This document shows, piece by piece, positions 1 to 8,109 of a stretch of DNA of 35,354 bases (position 1 is the stretch's first letter; each line of letters begins with the position of its first letter). The stretch is from the IMG/VR virus record IMGVR_UViG_3300005663_000131, positions 1 through 35,354 of that record; one strand, written 5' to 3'. Made by a program: the position numbers and the translations under genes. The notes beneath the pieces are model-generated. The model did not search any database and had not been told where the DNA came from. It was given only the letters and a program-made list of their open reading frames with translations. This DNA comes from a virus.

Positions 1-123
1 ACGCCCTTGCATCGGTCGCTCATGCGTGCACTGAATGCTCACTCGCCGAGGGACGTGAACGTCGTGTTCGGCGCCGGGCTCGCGGACGACGCCGCCGACG
101 GCTTCCTCGTCAAGGCCGCGTAG
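1..123 (+). CDS. C-terminal end of a tail protein (partial, 5' end outside window)
   Basis: An open frame runs in from the window edge and ends at a TAG at 121-123, giving the last 40 residues of a protein that ends in FLVKAA. No start or family motif is visible. It lies 14 bases upstream of the tail assembly chaperone. In siphoviruses that place is usually held by the major tail protein or a tail terminator, so a tail protein is the best guess, resting on position only. Codon use (GAC, GCC, CTC) matches the neighbours and supports coding. Confidence 0.55.
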   Translation, partial: TPLHRSLMRALNAHSPRDVNVVFGAGLADDAADGFLVKAA

Positions 124-137
124 CGAGGGAGCCCGAG

Positions 138-806
138 GTGGAGCGACGAGACGAGGCGGCGGAGGCGCGCCAGGCGACCGAGGCGGCCTCCGAGGCCGTG
201 GAGTCGGGGCGCGAGGCGGCCGAGGAGTATCTCAAGGGGGAGATCGAACTCTCCTCCGGGATCATCCTCGCGCTTCGCGACGTACCGCCGCTCGCTCTCC
301 GTCAGGCCGATCTCGCGGTGCCCGTCCCCGTGGTGCCAGTTGTCCGCATCGAGAGCCGCGATCGCGACGAGGAGAACCCGCTCGACCCCGACTACGTCGC
401 GGAGGTCGCCGAGCGCGATACACGCGTCTACCGCGCCGGCGTCGACATCGCCCTCGTCATGGGGACGAGCTGCGAGAGAGTCCCCGACGGGTGGTGCCGG
501 CCGGAGGATGCCGGATGGATCGACCAGCTCGAGGTGGGCGACCTTAAGGTCGACGTCTCGAACGACGCCATCCGCTACCTCAACTGGCTTCACCTCTACG
601 CCCTGCGCACGCCGCAAGACCTGTCGCGCACGACGTACAACGCCCTGGTGCGGGCGGGACTGTTGGAGGCCGAGATCGCACAAGCGATTGCCTCGTTTCT
701 CAGTTCAGCGCGACGGGAGGCCGATCGAGTCGCTGACGATTCGGAACGGAGTCTCGACGGGGATCCGGTATCGACCGCCGATCCCGGGGATGGTCTCGGA
801 GTATGA
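138..806 (+). CDS. tail assembly chaperone, short form (gpG-like)
   Basis: A 222-residue protein starting at GTG 138, with GAGGGAGC upstream as ribosome site. Residues about 1-35 are Ala/Glu-rich. They are followed by a domain with ELSSG, a VPP motif, a Pro/Val-rich strand, ENPLDPDY and a helical segment ending RAGLLEAEIAQAIASF. This pattern (VPP...ENP-DPDY...helices...IxSF) is one I associate with tail assembly chaperones just upstream of tape measure genes, and the gene sits exactly there. Codon usage looks normal to about position 698; beyond it the reading frame becomes Arg/Asp-rich and unconvincing to the stop at 804-806. Coding quality then moves to the +1 frame (see 700-1005). The role would be to coat and chaperone the tape measure during tail assembly. 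The family call comes from motif memory, not a search. Confidence 0.7.
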   Translation: MERRDEAAEARQATEAASEAVESGREAAEEYLKGEIELSSGIILALRDVPPLALRQADLAVPVPVVPVVRIESRDRDEENPLDPDYVAEVAERDTRVYRAGVDIALVMGTSCERVPDGWCRPEDAGWIDQLEVGDLKVDVSNDAIRYLNWLHLYALRTPQDLSRTTYNALVRAGLLEAEIAQAIASFLSSARREADRVADDSERSLDGDPVSTADPGDGLGV

Positions 807-1005
807 GGAGCGCCACGCGGCGAAGTGGGGCAGGTATCGCTGGCACGACTGGCGCGCCCTCGATCGCGTCGATCGCGTCCACGGCGTAGCCCACTACCGA
901 CTCGACCGCATGGTCGAGAGCCACTCGAACGATGCCGTCACGCAGGCGTCGAAGGACCGGGCCGCAGCCGCGCGCTCGCAGCCGCGGCGACGAAGGCGGA
1001 GGTAG
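700..1005 (+). CDS. frameshift extension of the tail assembly chaperone (gpGT-like product)
   Basis: The +1 frame relative to the gene starting at 138 is well coded from about 700 to the TAG at 1003-1005, three bases before the tape measure start. It gives SVQRDGRPIESLTIRNG and later EYEERHAAKWGRYRWHDW, ending in a poly-Arg tail. No start with a good ribosome site begins this stretch; ATG 790 is in frame but has only CGGGG before it. The natural reading is a +1 ribosomal frameshift at TCG TTT CTC (693-701), where tRNA-Phe on TTT re-pairs perfectly with TTC. The fused product would have 187 residues from the first frame plus 101 from the second. Programmed frameshifting between the two tail chaperone frames is widespread in siphoviruses, usually -1 but sometimes +1 or -2. 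A base error is possible but less likely given the location. Confidence 0.6.
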   Translation, partial: SVQRDGRPIESLTIRNGVSTGIRYRPPIPGMVSEYEERHAAKWGRYRWHDWRALDRVDRVHGVAHYRLDRMVESHSNDAVTQASKDRAAAARSQPRRRRRR

Positions 1006-1008
1006 CCC

Positions 1009-4000
1009 GTGCCCTTCGAGAAGGTGGGTGTCCGGGCGTCCGTCGAGGGCGTCAGCCAGTACGTACGCGACGCCGGCAAGATCGAGCGGTCCACGACCGG
1101 GATGTCGAACAAAGTCAAGGGCGTCGCGCCCTCGTTCCGGATCTCGACGACTCAGGCCCTCCGCTTCGGCGCGGCGCTCGTCGGGGTCCAGCTCGGTATC
1201 TCGGTGATGTCCCGGTCGGTCGTCGGGCTGCAAGCGTCGACCGTCGGCGCGGCGATCGCGTTCGAGTCCTCCTTCGCCGGCATCCGCAAGACGATGGACC
1301 TCACGGAAGATCAGTTCGACTCGCTCGCGCGAGCGAACCGGGATCTCGCGCTCGAGATCCCGGTCACGGCCAACGAGCTGAACCGGATCGGCGAGCTGGC
1401 CGGGCAACTCGGGGTACGCGGCGTCGAGAATGTCGTGAAGTTCGAGGAGACGATCGCCAAGTTGGCCGTCACGACCGATCTCACGGCCGAGTCGGCCGCT
1501 ATCTCGCTCGCCCAGTTCGCCAATATCCTGCAGATCCCGCAGGGTCGGGTCGAGAACCTCGGGTCCGCGATCGTCGGGCTCGGCAACACCTTCGCCACGA
1601 CCGAGTCGCGGATCGTCGACTTCGGCCTTCGCATCGCGGGCGCGGGAAAGATCGCGGGCCTTACGGCCGGTGAGGTCTTTGGCATCGGCGCCGCCTTCGC
1701 CTCGGTGGGCGTCCCGGCCGAGCGCGGCGGCACGGCCATCCAGCAGTCGTTGATCGCGATGCAGAAGGCCGTAGTGGAGGGCGGGGCGGAACTCGAGATT
1801 TTCGCGGCCGTAGCGGGAACGACCGTAGAGGAATTCGCCGCGCTCTTCAAGGAGGACGCGGCCGAGGCGTTCGTCCTCTTCGTCGAGGGTCTCGGGCTCG
1901 CCGGCGACCAGGGCTTCGAGATCCTCGACGCGCTCGGCCTCGCGGGGCAACGGCTGATCGGGTCGTTCCTCTCAGTGGCAGGCGCGGGCGACATGCTGCG
2001 GGACGCGATCGCCAGCGGCAACGAGCAGTTCGAGGCCAACATCGCGCTGCAGAAGGAGGCCGACACGCGGTTCGCGACGACGTCGTCGCAGTTGCAGATC
2101 CTACGGAACCGCTTCGCCGACATCGGGATCGCAGGTGGCGAGGCCGCCCTCGACGGTCTCCTCCCGCTGATCGAGGCGACCACCGACTGGCTCGACACCA
2201 ACGCGGACGAGTTCGCGCAGGACCTGCAGACGGCGATCGTCGGCGTGACGAACGCGGTCAACGGCCTGGTCGAGGTGATGCAGACGCTCGCCGACTTCGG
2301 TCCGATCTCGATCGCGATCGAGACGGCGACGGGGACGATCGCGCTGCTCGCCGACATCCTCGGGCTCGTCACCAAGGCGACGGGGGCTCCGGGGGAGGAG
2401 GAGCGGATCCTCGGCCTCCTGCAGGAGCAGGCCGAGCTACGAGAGGCGATCGCGCTGCTCGACGTCCCGGGCGAGCGTCCGATCTTCCTTCCGGAGGCTA
2501 CCGAGATCCAGCGGCAAGAACTCGAGACCATCCTCGCGTTCATCCAACAGGAGTTGGAGACGCTGCTCGTTCGTCGGGCGCGTCGCCCGGTGGTGGCCGA
2601 TCTCGCGGACATTCAGCGCGTGCGCGGCTTCGTCCGCGAACTCGAGGGGATGCGCGACGCGACTCTCGAGCTGATCGCGATTCAGGAGACCACCGGGGCA
2701 CCGGAGGCCGCGCTCACGGAACGGCTGGCGACGATCAACCGGCAGATCGAGCTTCGCCGGGCGCAGCTCGAAGGGTTGGTGCGCGGTGCCCCGAGGCCCG
2801 AGCGCCCCGAGGAAGAGGAGGAGCCGGAGGAGCGTGAGATTCGGCTCCCGCCGACCGACGCGGAGCTCGCGAGGGCGCGGAAGGCGCTCGAACGCCTCGC
2901 GCGCGACGCAGAACGCGCGAGAGAGCGCCTCCTGCGCGAGGGCCTGGCGGAGGTCGACCTCTTCGCGGGCCTCGTCGTCAGCGCGCTCAGGGCGCGCGCT
3001 CAGGCGGAACTCGATATCGAGCAGGACAAGATCTCGGAGATCCGCGAGGCCGAGCGAGACGCCCACGACGTCCGGATCCGCGAGATCGACGAGGCGCTCG
3101 AGCGGAAGCTCGACGCGATCCGTCGCGAGACCGAGGCCGAAGAGGGTCGCATCGACGCGGAACTCGAGGGGCTCCGGGAGGAGGGCGACGCCGATCGGCT
3201 CGTCGCGCTCGAGCGTGATCTTGCGCTCGCGTTCGAGGAGGACGACGTCTTCGAGGCGGAGCAGCGCATCGCCGACTTCCGGCGCCGACAGCGCGAACGC
3301 GAGCTGCGCGACGAACTCTCCGGCGTCCGGGAGGCCGGGCGCGACCGCGAGCAGGGCCCGCGCGACCTGGCTCGCGACGAGATCGAGATCGCTCGCGACG
3401 AACTCGCCGAGGAGCTCCGGTTGCTCGACGAGCGCGAAGAGGCGGCGCGCGTCTCGTTCGAGAACATCACGGAAGACTGGCGGACCGAGGCGGAAGCCCG
3501 CCGACTGATCCTCGCGGAGGAGAACGAGGAGATCGCCCGGCTGCTCGAGGCTCAGGGCGAGACGTGGAGGACCGCAGGCATCACCCTCGGGGCCCAGATG
3601 GTCGACGGCATCCGGAGCGAGCTCGACACGTTCATCGCCTCGGCGTTCGCCAACGTGCCGGGCACCGGGGCGGCGGCCGCGGCCGCGCGTCAGCGTGAGA
3701 TCGACCTCGAGGCGAATCAGCAGGCCGGCGTCGATGCGAAGGCGGCGGGCGTGCCGGCGTTCGTACTCGACTCGATGCGGCAGTTCGTGATCGACAACTT
3801 CGGCACCACGCCTCGCTTCCAGCGCGGGGGCTTCGTCGGCGCGGGAGGCGAGCGCGTGTCGATCGACGTCGAACCGGGCGAACTCGTCCTTAACCCCGTC
3901 CAGCAGGGCGCGCTCCTCGGAGGGCGTACCATCTTCGAGGCCGGGGCATTCGAGGGGATGTTCCGCGGCGCCGCCTTCGACGGGTCGCCCGAGGAGAACG

Positions 4001-4083
4001 GCCGCGAGGTCGCCCGAGCGTTCGAGGCGCTGATGGACGAGCAGCTCGGCCGAGGGGCGTTCATCCGAGGGGTGGGCAGCTAG
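1009..4083 (+). CDS. tail tape measure protein, TP901-type
   Basis: The longest gene in the window (1024 residues), starting at GTG 1009 behind GGCGGAGGTAG. Residues about 45-270 have the character of the phage tail tape measure core (TP901/PhageMin_Tail type): a hydrophobic helix near 50-75, SSFAGIRKTMDLT, an LGVRG block, then AFASVGVPAERGGTAIQQS. A second hydrophobic stretch lies near 410-455. Residues about 600-850 are extremely rich in Glu, Arg and Asp with few helix breakers, a long coiled coil. The C-terminus has FQRGGFVGAGGE and DVEPGELVLNP, typical of tape measure ends. The protein sets tail length. At the usual ~0.15 nm per residue it implies a tail near 150 nm, so a siphovirus. It is followed directly (TAGTG overlap) by the three paralogues. 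Confidence 0.95.
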   Translation: MPFEKVGVRASVEGVSQYVRDAGKIERSTTGMSNKVKGVAPSFRISTTQALRFGAALVGVQLGISVMSRSVVGLQASTVGAAIAFESSFAGIRKTMDLTEDQFDSLARANRDLALEIPVTANELNRIGELAGQLGVRGVENVVKFEETIAKLAVTTDLTAESAAISLAQFANILQIPQGRVENLGSAIVGLGNTFATTESRIVDFGLRIAGAGKIAGLTAGEVFGIGAAFASVGVPAERGGTAIQQSLIAMQKAVVEGGAELEIFAAVAGTTVEEFAALFKEDAAEAFVLFVEGLGLAGDQGFEILDALGLAGQRLIGSFLSVAGAGDMLRDAIASGNEQFEANIALQKEADTRFATTSSQLQILRNRFADIGIAGGEAALDGLLPLIEATTDWLDTNADEFAQDLQTAIVGVTNAVNGLVEVMQTLADFGPISIAIETATGTIALLADILGLVTKATGAPGEEERILGLLQEQAELREAIALLDVPGERPIFLPEATEIQRQELETILAFIQQELETLLVRRARRPVVADLADIQRVRGFVRELEGMRDATLELIAIQETTGAPEAALTERLATINRQIELRRAQLEGLVRGAPRPERPEEEEEPEEREIRLPPTDAELARARKALERLARDAERARERLLREGLAEVDLFAGLVVSALRARAQAELDIEQDKISEIREAERDAHDVRIREIDEALERKLDAIRRETEAEEGRIDAELEGLREEGDADRLVALERDLALAFEEDDVFEAEQRIADFRRRQRERELRDELSGVREAGRDREQGPRDLARDEIEIARDELAEELRLLDEREEAARVSFENITEDWRTEAEARRLILAEENEEIARLLEAQGETWRTAGITLGAQMVDGIRSELDTFIASAFANVPGTGAAAAAARQREIDLEANQQAGVDAKAAGVPAFVLDSMRQFVIDNFGTTPRFQRGGFVGAGGERVSIDVEPGELVLNPVQQGALLGGRTIFEAGAFEGMFRGAAFDGSPEENGREVARAFEALMDEQLGRGAFIRGVGS

Positions 4084-4622
4084 TGGGATCGATGCCGCCT
4101 CCCGCCGTGCCGGCCGTCTGCCAGGCGTTCGAGACGATCGGAAAGACCGTCCTCTCGGTCGCGGCCGCGGCGATCACGTTCTCGGGCATCGACACGTCGA
4201 ACCGGATGTTCCGAATCTCGCTGTACGCCGTGAACGATGGGAGTGCGGCGAACGTCCAGTTACGGATCAACAACGACAGCGGCGGCAGCTACGACCTACA
4301 GACACTCTCGGGCTCAGCCGCCTCGGTCGTTGCACTCCGTCAGACCGCGCTGACCCAGATCGGTCTCAATATCCTCGTACCTGCGGCAGCTAATGAACAC
4401 GTGACCTCGGAGATTGTGATCGCCAAGCAGCAAGCTGGTAACGAGGCTCTCATCGTAGCTCGGACGGTTTTCGTCATCGCTGGCGCACTCCTCCGTACCG
4501 AAGACCTGGGAGCGATCTGGAACAACACCGCCGCATTGATCAGCCGTCTCGACCTCCTCAAATCAGCAGGTAACTTCGCGGCCGACACCGTGGCGTTGCT
4601 CGAGGGGAACGCGACCTCGTGA
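4083..4622 (+). CDS. tandem structural paralogue 1 (unknown tail-associated protein)
   Basis: A 179-residue protein whose GTG overlaps the tape measure stop by one base (TAGTG). It shares a backbone with the next two genes: a VLSVAAAAITFSGI strand near residues 24-37, LRINNDSGGSY near 60-70, and near the C-terminus WNNTAALISRLD followed by LLEG. Alternating hydrophobic strands and small residues suggest a beta-sandwich. I do not recognise the family. Its place directly after the tape measure suggests a virion component at the tail tip, possibly a decoration or host-contact protein. The middle (about 4330-4560) is less GC-rich, with more A/T third positions than the tape measure, which may mean a different history or faster change. 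Confidence 0.8.
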   Translation: MGSMPPPAVPAVCQAFETIGKTVLSVAAAAITFSGIDTSNRMFRISLYAVNDGSAANVQLRINNDSGGSYDLQTLSGSAASVVALRQTALTQIGLNILVPAAANEHVTSEIVIAKQQAGNEALIVARTVFVIAGALLRTEDLGAIWNNTAALISRLDLLKSAGNFAADTVALLEGNATS

Positions 4623-5149
4623 GCCAGTTCCCGCCCGTCATCGTCGCGGTCAACGCCCTGTGGGAGAAGATCGACGAGCAGACGCTCTCGGTCGCGGCCG
4701 CGGCGGTCACGTTCTCGGGGATCAATACGTCGTTCACGTTCTTTCACATCGCGGCGTGGATGATTAAGGCAGCGGGAGGCGGCAATCAGCCGATCCTTCG
4801 AATCAACAACGACTCGGCCGGGAACTACGATCATCAGCGGATCACCGGCGACACGGCATCGGTGACCGGCGCTCGCGTGACGGGCGACACGGGAATCGAC
4901 ATCACATTTGGCGCGATCGGCGTAGGCGAAGAAGTGAACTTCGTCATGACCATCGCAAAACCGGTGGCCGGTGAAGAGGCCCAGACGGTTCACATCGCCG
5001 GGCCCCAGGCCACAGACATAAATCTCGACCTCTACGGGGGTCAGTGGAACAACACGGCTGCCCTGATCAGTCGTCTCGATATCCTCGCTGTGAGCGCGAA
5101 CTTCGACGTCGATACCCGCGTCCTGCTCGAAGGAGCGCAGCCCGCGTGA
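4619..5149 (+). CDS. tandem structural paralogue 2 (unknown tail-associated protein)
   Basis: A 176-residue protein starting at GTG 4619, overlapping the previous stop as GTGA. It repeats the layout of the preceding gene: TLSVAAAAVTFSGI near residues 22-35, LRINNDSAGNY near 60, IAKPVAGEEAQTV near 107-119, WNNTAALISRLDIL near 143-156, and a C-terminal LLEG. It is closest to copy 1 at the C-terminus and to copy 3 in the middle (KPVAGE, ARVTG), so the three look like a duplicated set that has diverged or exchanged segments. The function is unknown; a structural role at the tail tip is inferred from position. Confidence 0.8.
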   Translation: MSQFPPVIVAVNALWEKIDEQTLSVAAAAVTFSGINTSFTFFHIAAWMIKAAGGGNQPILRINNDSAGNYDHQRITGDTASVTGARVTGDTGIDITFGAIGVGEEVNFVMTIAKPVAGEEAQTVHIAGPQATDINLDLYGGQWNNTAALISRLDILAVSANFDVDTRVLLEGAQPA

Positions 5150-5673
5150 GCGACTGGCCGTCCGCCACCGGAACCGCCGAGGCGTGGACCCACATCGCCA
5201 CGCAGGTGTTGTCCGTCGCGGCCGCGGTCGTCACGTTCTCGGGCATCGCGGCGGCCGCGGCTCCGAGGCTCCGGTTCTATGTCTATCTCGTGAAGGACGG
5301 GACAGCCGCCATCCCGTTGCTGCGCCTGAATAACGATTCGGGCGCGAACTACTTCCAGCAACGGTTGACCGCCGACGGGGCCGGGGTCACTGCGGCTCGG
5401 GTTACGGGCAACACGTCGTATCTCCTGTTCTGGAATCTGACGGTCGCCTCCAACGGCCACGGACTGATCGTGGCCGACATCCAGAAGCCGGTAGCGGGTG
5501 AAGTCGGGCGACTGACAGTTCGCACGGCGGTAACGGTGGCGGCCGGAATTGCGCTAGCATCTGGTGCGGCCGAATGGACGAACGCGGCCGATCCCATCAA
5601 CCGCGTCGATGTGATCGCGGGCACGGGCAATCTCGACGCGGGAACGCGAACCGTTCTGGAAGGAGCAGCGTGA
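5146..5673 (+). CDS. tandem structural paralogue 3 (unknown tail-associated protein)
   Basis: A 175-residue protein. The start is GTG 5146, overlapping the previous TGA as GTGA. The frame is open further upstream, but that part duplicates copy 2 coding sequence out of frame, so the coupled GTG is preferred. It shares VLSVAAAVVTFSGI, LRLNNDSGANYFQQ, AARVTG, KPVAGE and TVLEG with the two preceding genes. The C-terminal WNNTAALISRLD block is changed to EWTNAADPINRVD, making this the most divergent copy. The family is unknown; a virion role is inferred from context. Confidence 0.8.
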   Translation: MSDWPSATGTAEAWTHIATQVLSVAAAVVTFSGIAAAAAPRLRFYVYLVKDGTAAIPLLRLNNDSGANYFQQRLTADGAGVTAARVTGNTSYLLFWNLTVASNGHGLIVADIQKPVAGEVGRLTVRTAVTVAAGIALASGAAEWTNAADPINRVDVIAGTGNLDAGTRTVLEGAA

Positions 5674-6293
5674 TGCAGCCTCAGGAGTTCTGGAGAAACG
5701 GCGCGGGCTACCTCTGGCGGCTGATCACGCCGGCGCCGCTCGGGACGCCGGATCAGGAACCGCCCGGGTGGGGTGTCGGGGCGATCGTCCGCGACATCCC
5801 CGACGTCGATCTGCTCCCCGGGACGATCGACATCTCCGAGGGCGATCGGGTCGTCACCCACTGGGACCCAGGCTGGAAGCTCGGCTCGAACGTCGAACTC
5901 GTGACCCAAATGGTTGCGCCATCTCGCGACTTCTACGTCGCACGGCAGACCGAGACGACGCGCCAGAAGGCCGAGGCGGAGACGGCGCTCGTCGAAGCTC
6001 AGGCCGAGGTCGGGCGAATCGACGCGATGGAGACGGATGCGACGACGATCGCGGCCGTGAAGCTGCTCAACGCGCCCGAGGGCGCCGATCCAGCCCCGGG
6101 CCTCCCGGCCAAGACGCCGTACGAGAAGCGCGCGGACGCCCGGGCGGCCGTCGCCCAGATCGACGCCTTCCTCCCGTCGGTCGACGCCGCGATCGTCGAC
6201 GTCGCCGAGGTGATCGCGGCGGTCGACTCCCTCGGGCGCGACTTCATCCCCGTCGCCGAGGTCGCGGCCGAGGTCGAGCGGCTCCGCCTCTAG
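5673..6293 (+). CDS. hypothetical tail-region protein with coiled coil
   Basis: A 206-residue protein starting at ATG 5673, overlapping the preceding TGA by one base and preceded by AAGGAGCAG at a good distance. The first ~90 residues include WRNGAGYLWRLITPAP, a Pro-rich turn and DLLPGTIDISEGDRV. From about residue 95 the chain is Ala/Glu-rich and probably helical (QKAEAETALVEAQAEVG), with a second helical part at the end (AEVIAAVDS...AEVAAEVERL). No catalytic motif is seen. It sits between the paralogue triplet and another beta-rich protein, so a tail-tip or attachment role is plausible but not shown. Confidence 0.7.
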   Translation: MQPQEFWRNGAGYLWRLITPAPLGTPDQEPPGWGVGAIVRDIPDVDLLPGTIDISEGDRVVTHWDPGWKLGSNVELVTQMVAPSRDFYVARQTETTRQKAEAETALVEAQAEVGRIDAMETDATTIAAVKLLNAPEGADPAPGLPAKTPYEKRADARAAVAQIDAFLPSVDAAIVDVAEVIAAVDSLGRDFIPVAEVAAEVERLRL

Positions 6294-6323
6294 CGCGCTA
6301 TCATCCGCCGGGAGGAGTAGCCC

Positions 6324-7007
6324 GTGGCCGTCACGATCATCGACCAGAACGATCAGGTCACGTCCGGCGGTGTCGACACCCTCTTCGCCTCGACACTCGG
6401 GCGCACGTTCCAGTTCGAGCTCGATCTCGGCGCGATGGTCGGCGGTCAGATCCTCCAGGTCGAGATCGACATCAAGGTCGTGGCCGGCGGCGCGTTCATC
6501 AACCTCTACGGCGGCGCCGACATGCTCTTCTCGGGCGCCCAGAGCGCCCCGGACAACATCCAGATCTCGCGCCCCATCCCCTCGGTACACGAGGTCCGGA
6601 TCACGATCGAACGCACGGCCGGCGCCGCGCTGACCGTCCCCTGGAAGGCGATCAGCATCGGCCTCGCCACCGCCCTCTTCACCGGGACTCAGGGGCTGGT
6701 CAACGGCGCGGCGGTCGCCGACATCGGCGGCAACGTCACCGACAATCGCGTCATCGTCGCGCTGACCGACCACTCGAACATGATCGGCGGCGACACCGTC
6801 ACCCTCCGGCTCGAGGAACGCGTACGGACGACTGGAGCCGATCGCGTGGCCTTCGAGCTGGTCCTCGTCGGCGTTCAGTCCGATCCGGACATTGCCCAGA
6901 TCTCGATCCCGATCGCCGTACCCGACGAGGGGGCCGCGACGGTGGCGCTCACCGCCGGCGGCACCGACCACGACATGCCGTTCACGATCATGGCGGTCGC
7001 GGCGTAG
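6324..7007 (+). CDS. beta-rich putative minor tail protein
   Basis: A 227-residue protein from GTG 6324, preceded by GGGAGGAGTAG as ribosome site after a 30-base gap. The sequence alternates short strands (FQFELDLGAMVGGQILQVEI, AFINLYGG, VTLRLEERV) with Gly/Asp turns. It appears to contain two similar halves, each with an alternating Ile/Val strand and a conserved D-N turn. I do not recognise the family. The location between the tape measure and the hub-like protein suggests a virion protein of the tail tip. Confidence 0.7.
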   Translation: MAVTIIDQNDQVTSGGVDTLFASTLGRTFQFELDLGAMVGGQILQVEIDIKVVAGGAFINLYGGADMLFSGAQSAPDNIQISRPIPSVHEVRITIERTAGAALTVPWKAISIGLATALFTGTQGLVNGAAVADIGGNVTDNRVIVALTDHSNMIGGDTVTLRLEERVRTTGADRVAFELVLVGVQSDPDIAQISIPIAVPDEGAATVALTAGGTDHDMPFTIMAVAA

Positions 7008-7017
7008 GAGGTCGTTC

Positions 7018-8109
7018 GTGAGTGAGTGGCCCGTCTCCGGCGTCGCGCTCGTCCACCGCAACCTCGCGCTCTACCTCCCGGGCGTCGACTTCGACGTGAC
7101 GATCGTCACGCCGGCGCAGGCGGCGGTCCTGACGTCGGCCGCGGTCGACGTGACGTGGACCTTCTCGCCCGGAGTGCAGGCGACGTTCCGGGTCGAAGCG
7201 CTGCTCGCCGGCGTCGTGGTCTACGACTCGGGGATCGTCTCCACCGCGACGCAGGCTCACACGATCCCCGAGGGCTTCCTCGAGACGGGCAACGCCTACG
7301 TGATCCGCGTGACGGTGACGACGACCGACCTCAACACCGGGCAGGGCGAGGTGAACGTCACGACCGCGTTCGCCCCCTCGGTCAACGTCACCGGCCTGGT
7401 TCTCGAGGCGCTCGGCGACAAGTGCGACCTCCCGGCGAACGGCGGTCTCGAGCTGCCCGGGATCAAGGTCTCGTGGGCCGAGGTCGTGCCGGGTGCGGGC
7501 GAGACGTTCGTCCGCTACTCCGTGTGGCGCCGCGACGCCGGCCAGAGCGACACGGACTACGTCCGCATCGCGTCGATCACCGCGGTCGCGACCGTGACCT
7601 TCACCGACCGCTGCGTCACGCCCTACACGACCCACGAGTACGCCGTGACGTGGACCGCGCTTGACGGGGCCGACACGCTCGTCTCGATCAAGCAGGACCC
7701 GCCGCCGTTCGAGCGCGTCGAGAACGACTTCGTCTACGTCCACCCCGAGGACGACCCCGCGACCTTCTTCACGTTCTTCTCGCTGCGGTCGTCGCAGGAA
7801 GTGGAGCAGCAGCACCGCGAGGTCCCGCTCTGGGGACGTCAGCAGCCGACGGAGTTCGTCGGTGAGCAGGAGTTCTCCCGGCTGCGCCTCGAGGGACTGC
7901 CGGATCTGCACCGAGGGGCCCTCTGGGACGCGCTGACGGCCGTTGTCGCGTTACAGCGCACCGCGGGGTCGGTTCTCTGCGTGCGCGTCGGATTCGCCGG
8001 CCAGCGGTTCTTTATGAACACGACACGTCAGAGCCGGGAGAACGCTCAGAAGACCTACGAGCCGCGGCTCGATCTCGTCGAGGTCTTCTTTGACGAGTCG
8101 GTCGCGTAG
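7018..8109 (+). CDS. minor tail protein with Ig/Fn3-like domains
   Basis: A 363-residue protein starting at GTG 7018 with TAGGAGG just upstream. Residues about 25-120 look like an Ig/fibronectin III-type domain (AAVDVTWTFSPG...FRVEALLAG...AYVIRVTVTTTD). A second such domain follows at about 140-230 (IKVSWAEVVPGAG...RYSVWRRD...HEYAVTWTALDG). The C-terminal third has SLRSSQEVEQQHREVPLWGR and GLPDLHRGALWDAL, which looks like a distal tail or baseplate contact domain. Fn3-like repeats are common on exposed siphovirus tail proteins and may bind cell surface sugars. It overlaps the next gene by one base (TAGTG), so the two are probably translated together. Confidence 0.75.
   Translation: MSEWPVSGVALVHRNLALYLPGVDFDVTIVTPAQAAVLTSAAVDVTWTFSPGVQATFRVEALLAGVVVYDSGIVSTATQAHTIPEGFLETGNAYVIRVTVTTTDLNTGQGEVNVTTAFAPSVNVTGLVLEALGDKCDLPANGGLELPGIKVSWAEVVPGAGETFVRYSVWRRDAGQSDTDYVRIASITAVATVTFTDRCVTPYTTHEYAVTWTALDGADTLVSIKQDPPPFERVENDFVYVHPEDDPATFFTFFSLRSSQEVEQQHREVPLWGRQQPTEFVGEQEFSRLRLEGLPDLHRGALWDALTAVVALQRTAGSVLCVRVGFAGQRFFMNTTRQSRENAQKTYEPRLDLVEVFFDESVA

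Noticed and set aside
700-1950. 416-residue open frame on the minus strand
   Set aside because: Antisense to the chaperone and tape measure genes; no ribosome site and biased composition.
5349-7061. 570-residue open frame on the minus strand
   Set aside because: Antisense shadow of three well-coded + strand genes with coupled starts; the product is low-complexity Arg/Asp/Gly.
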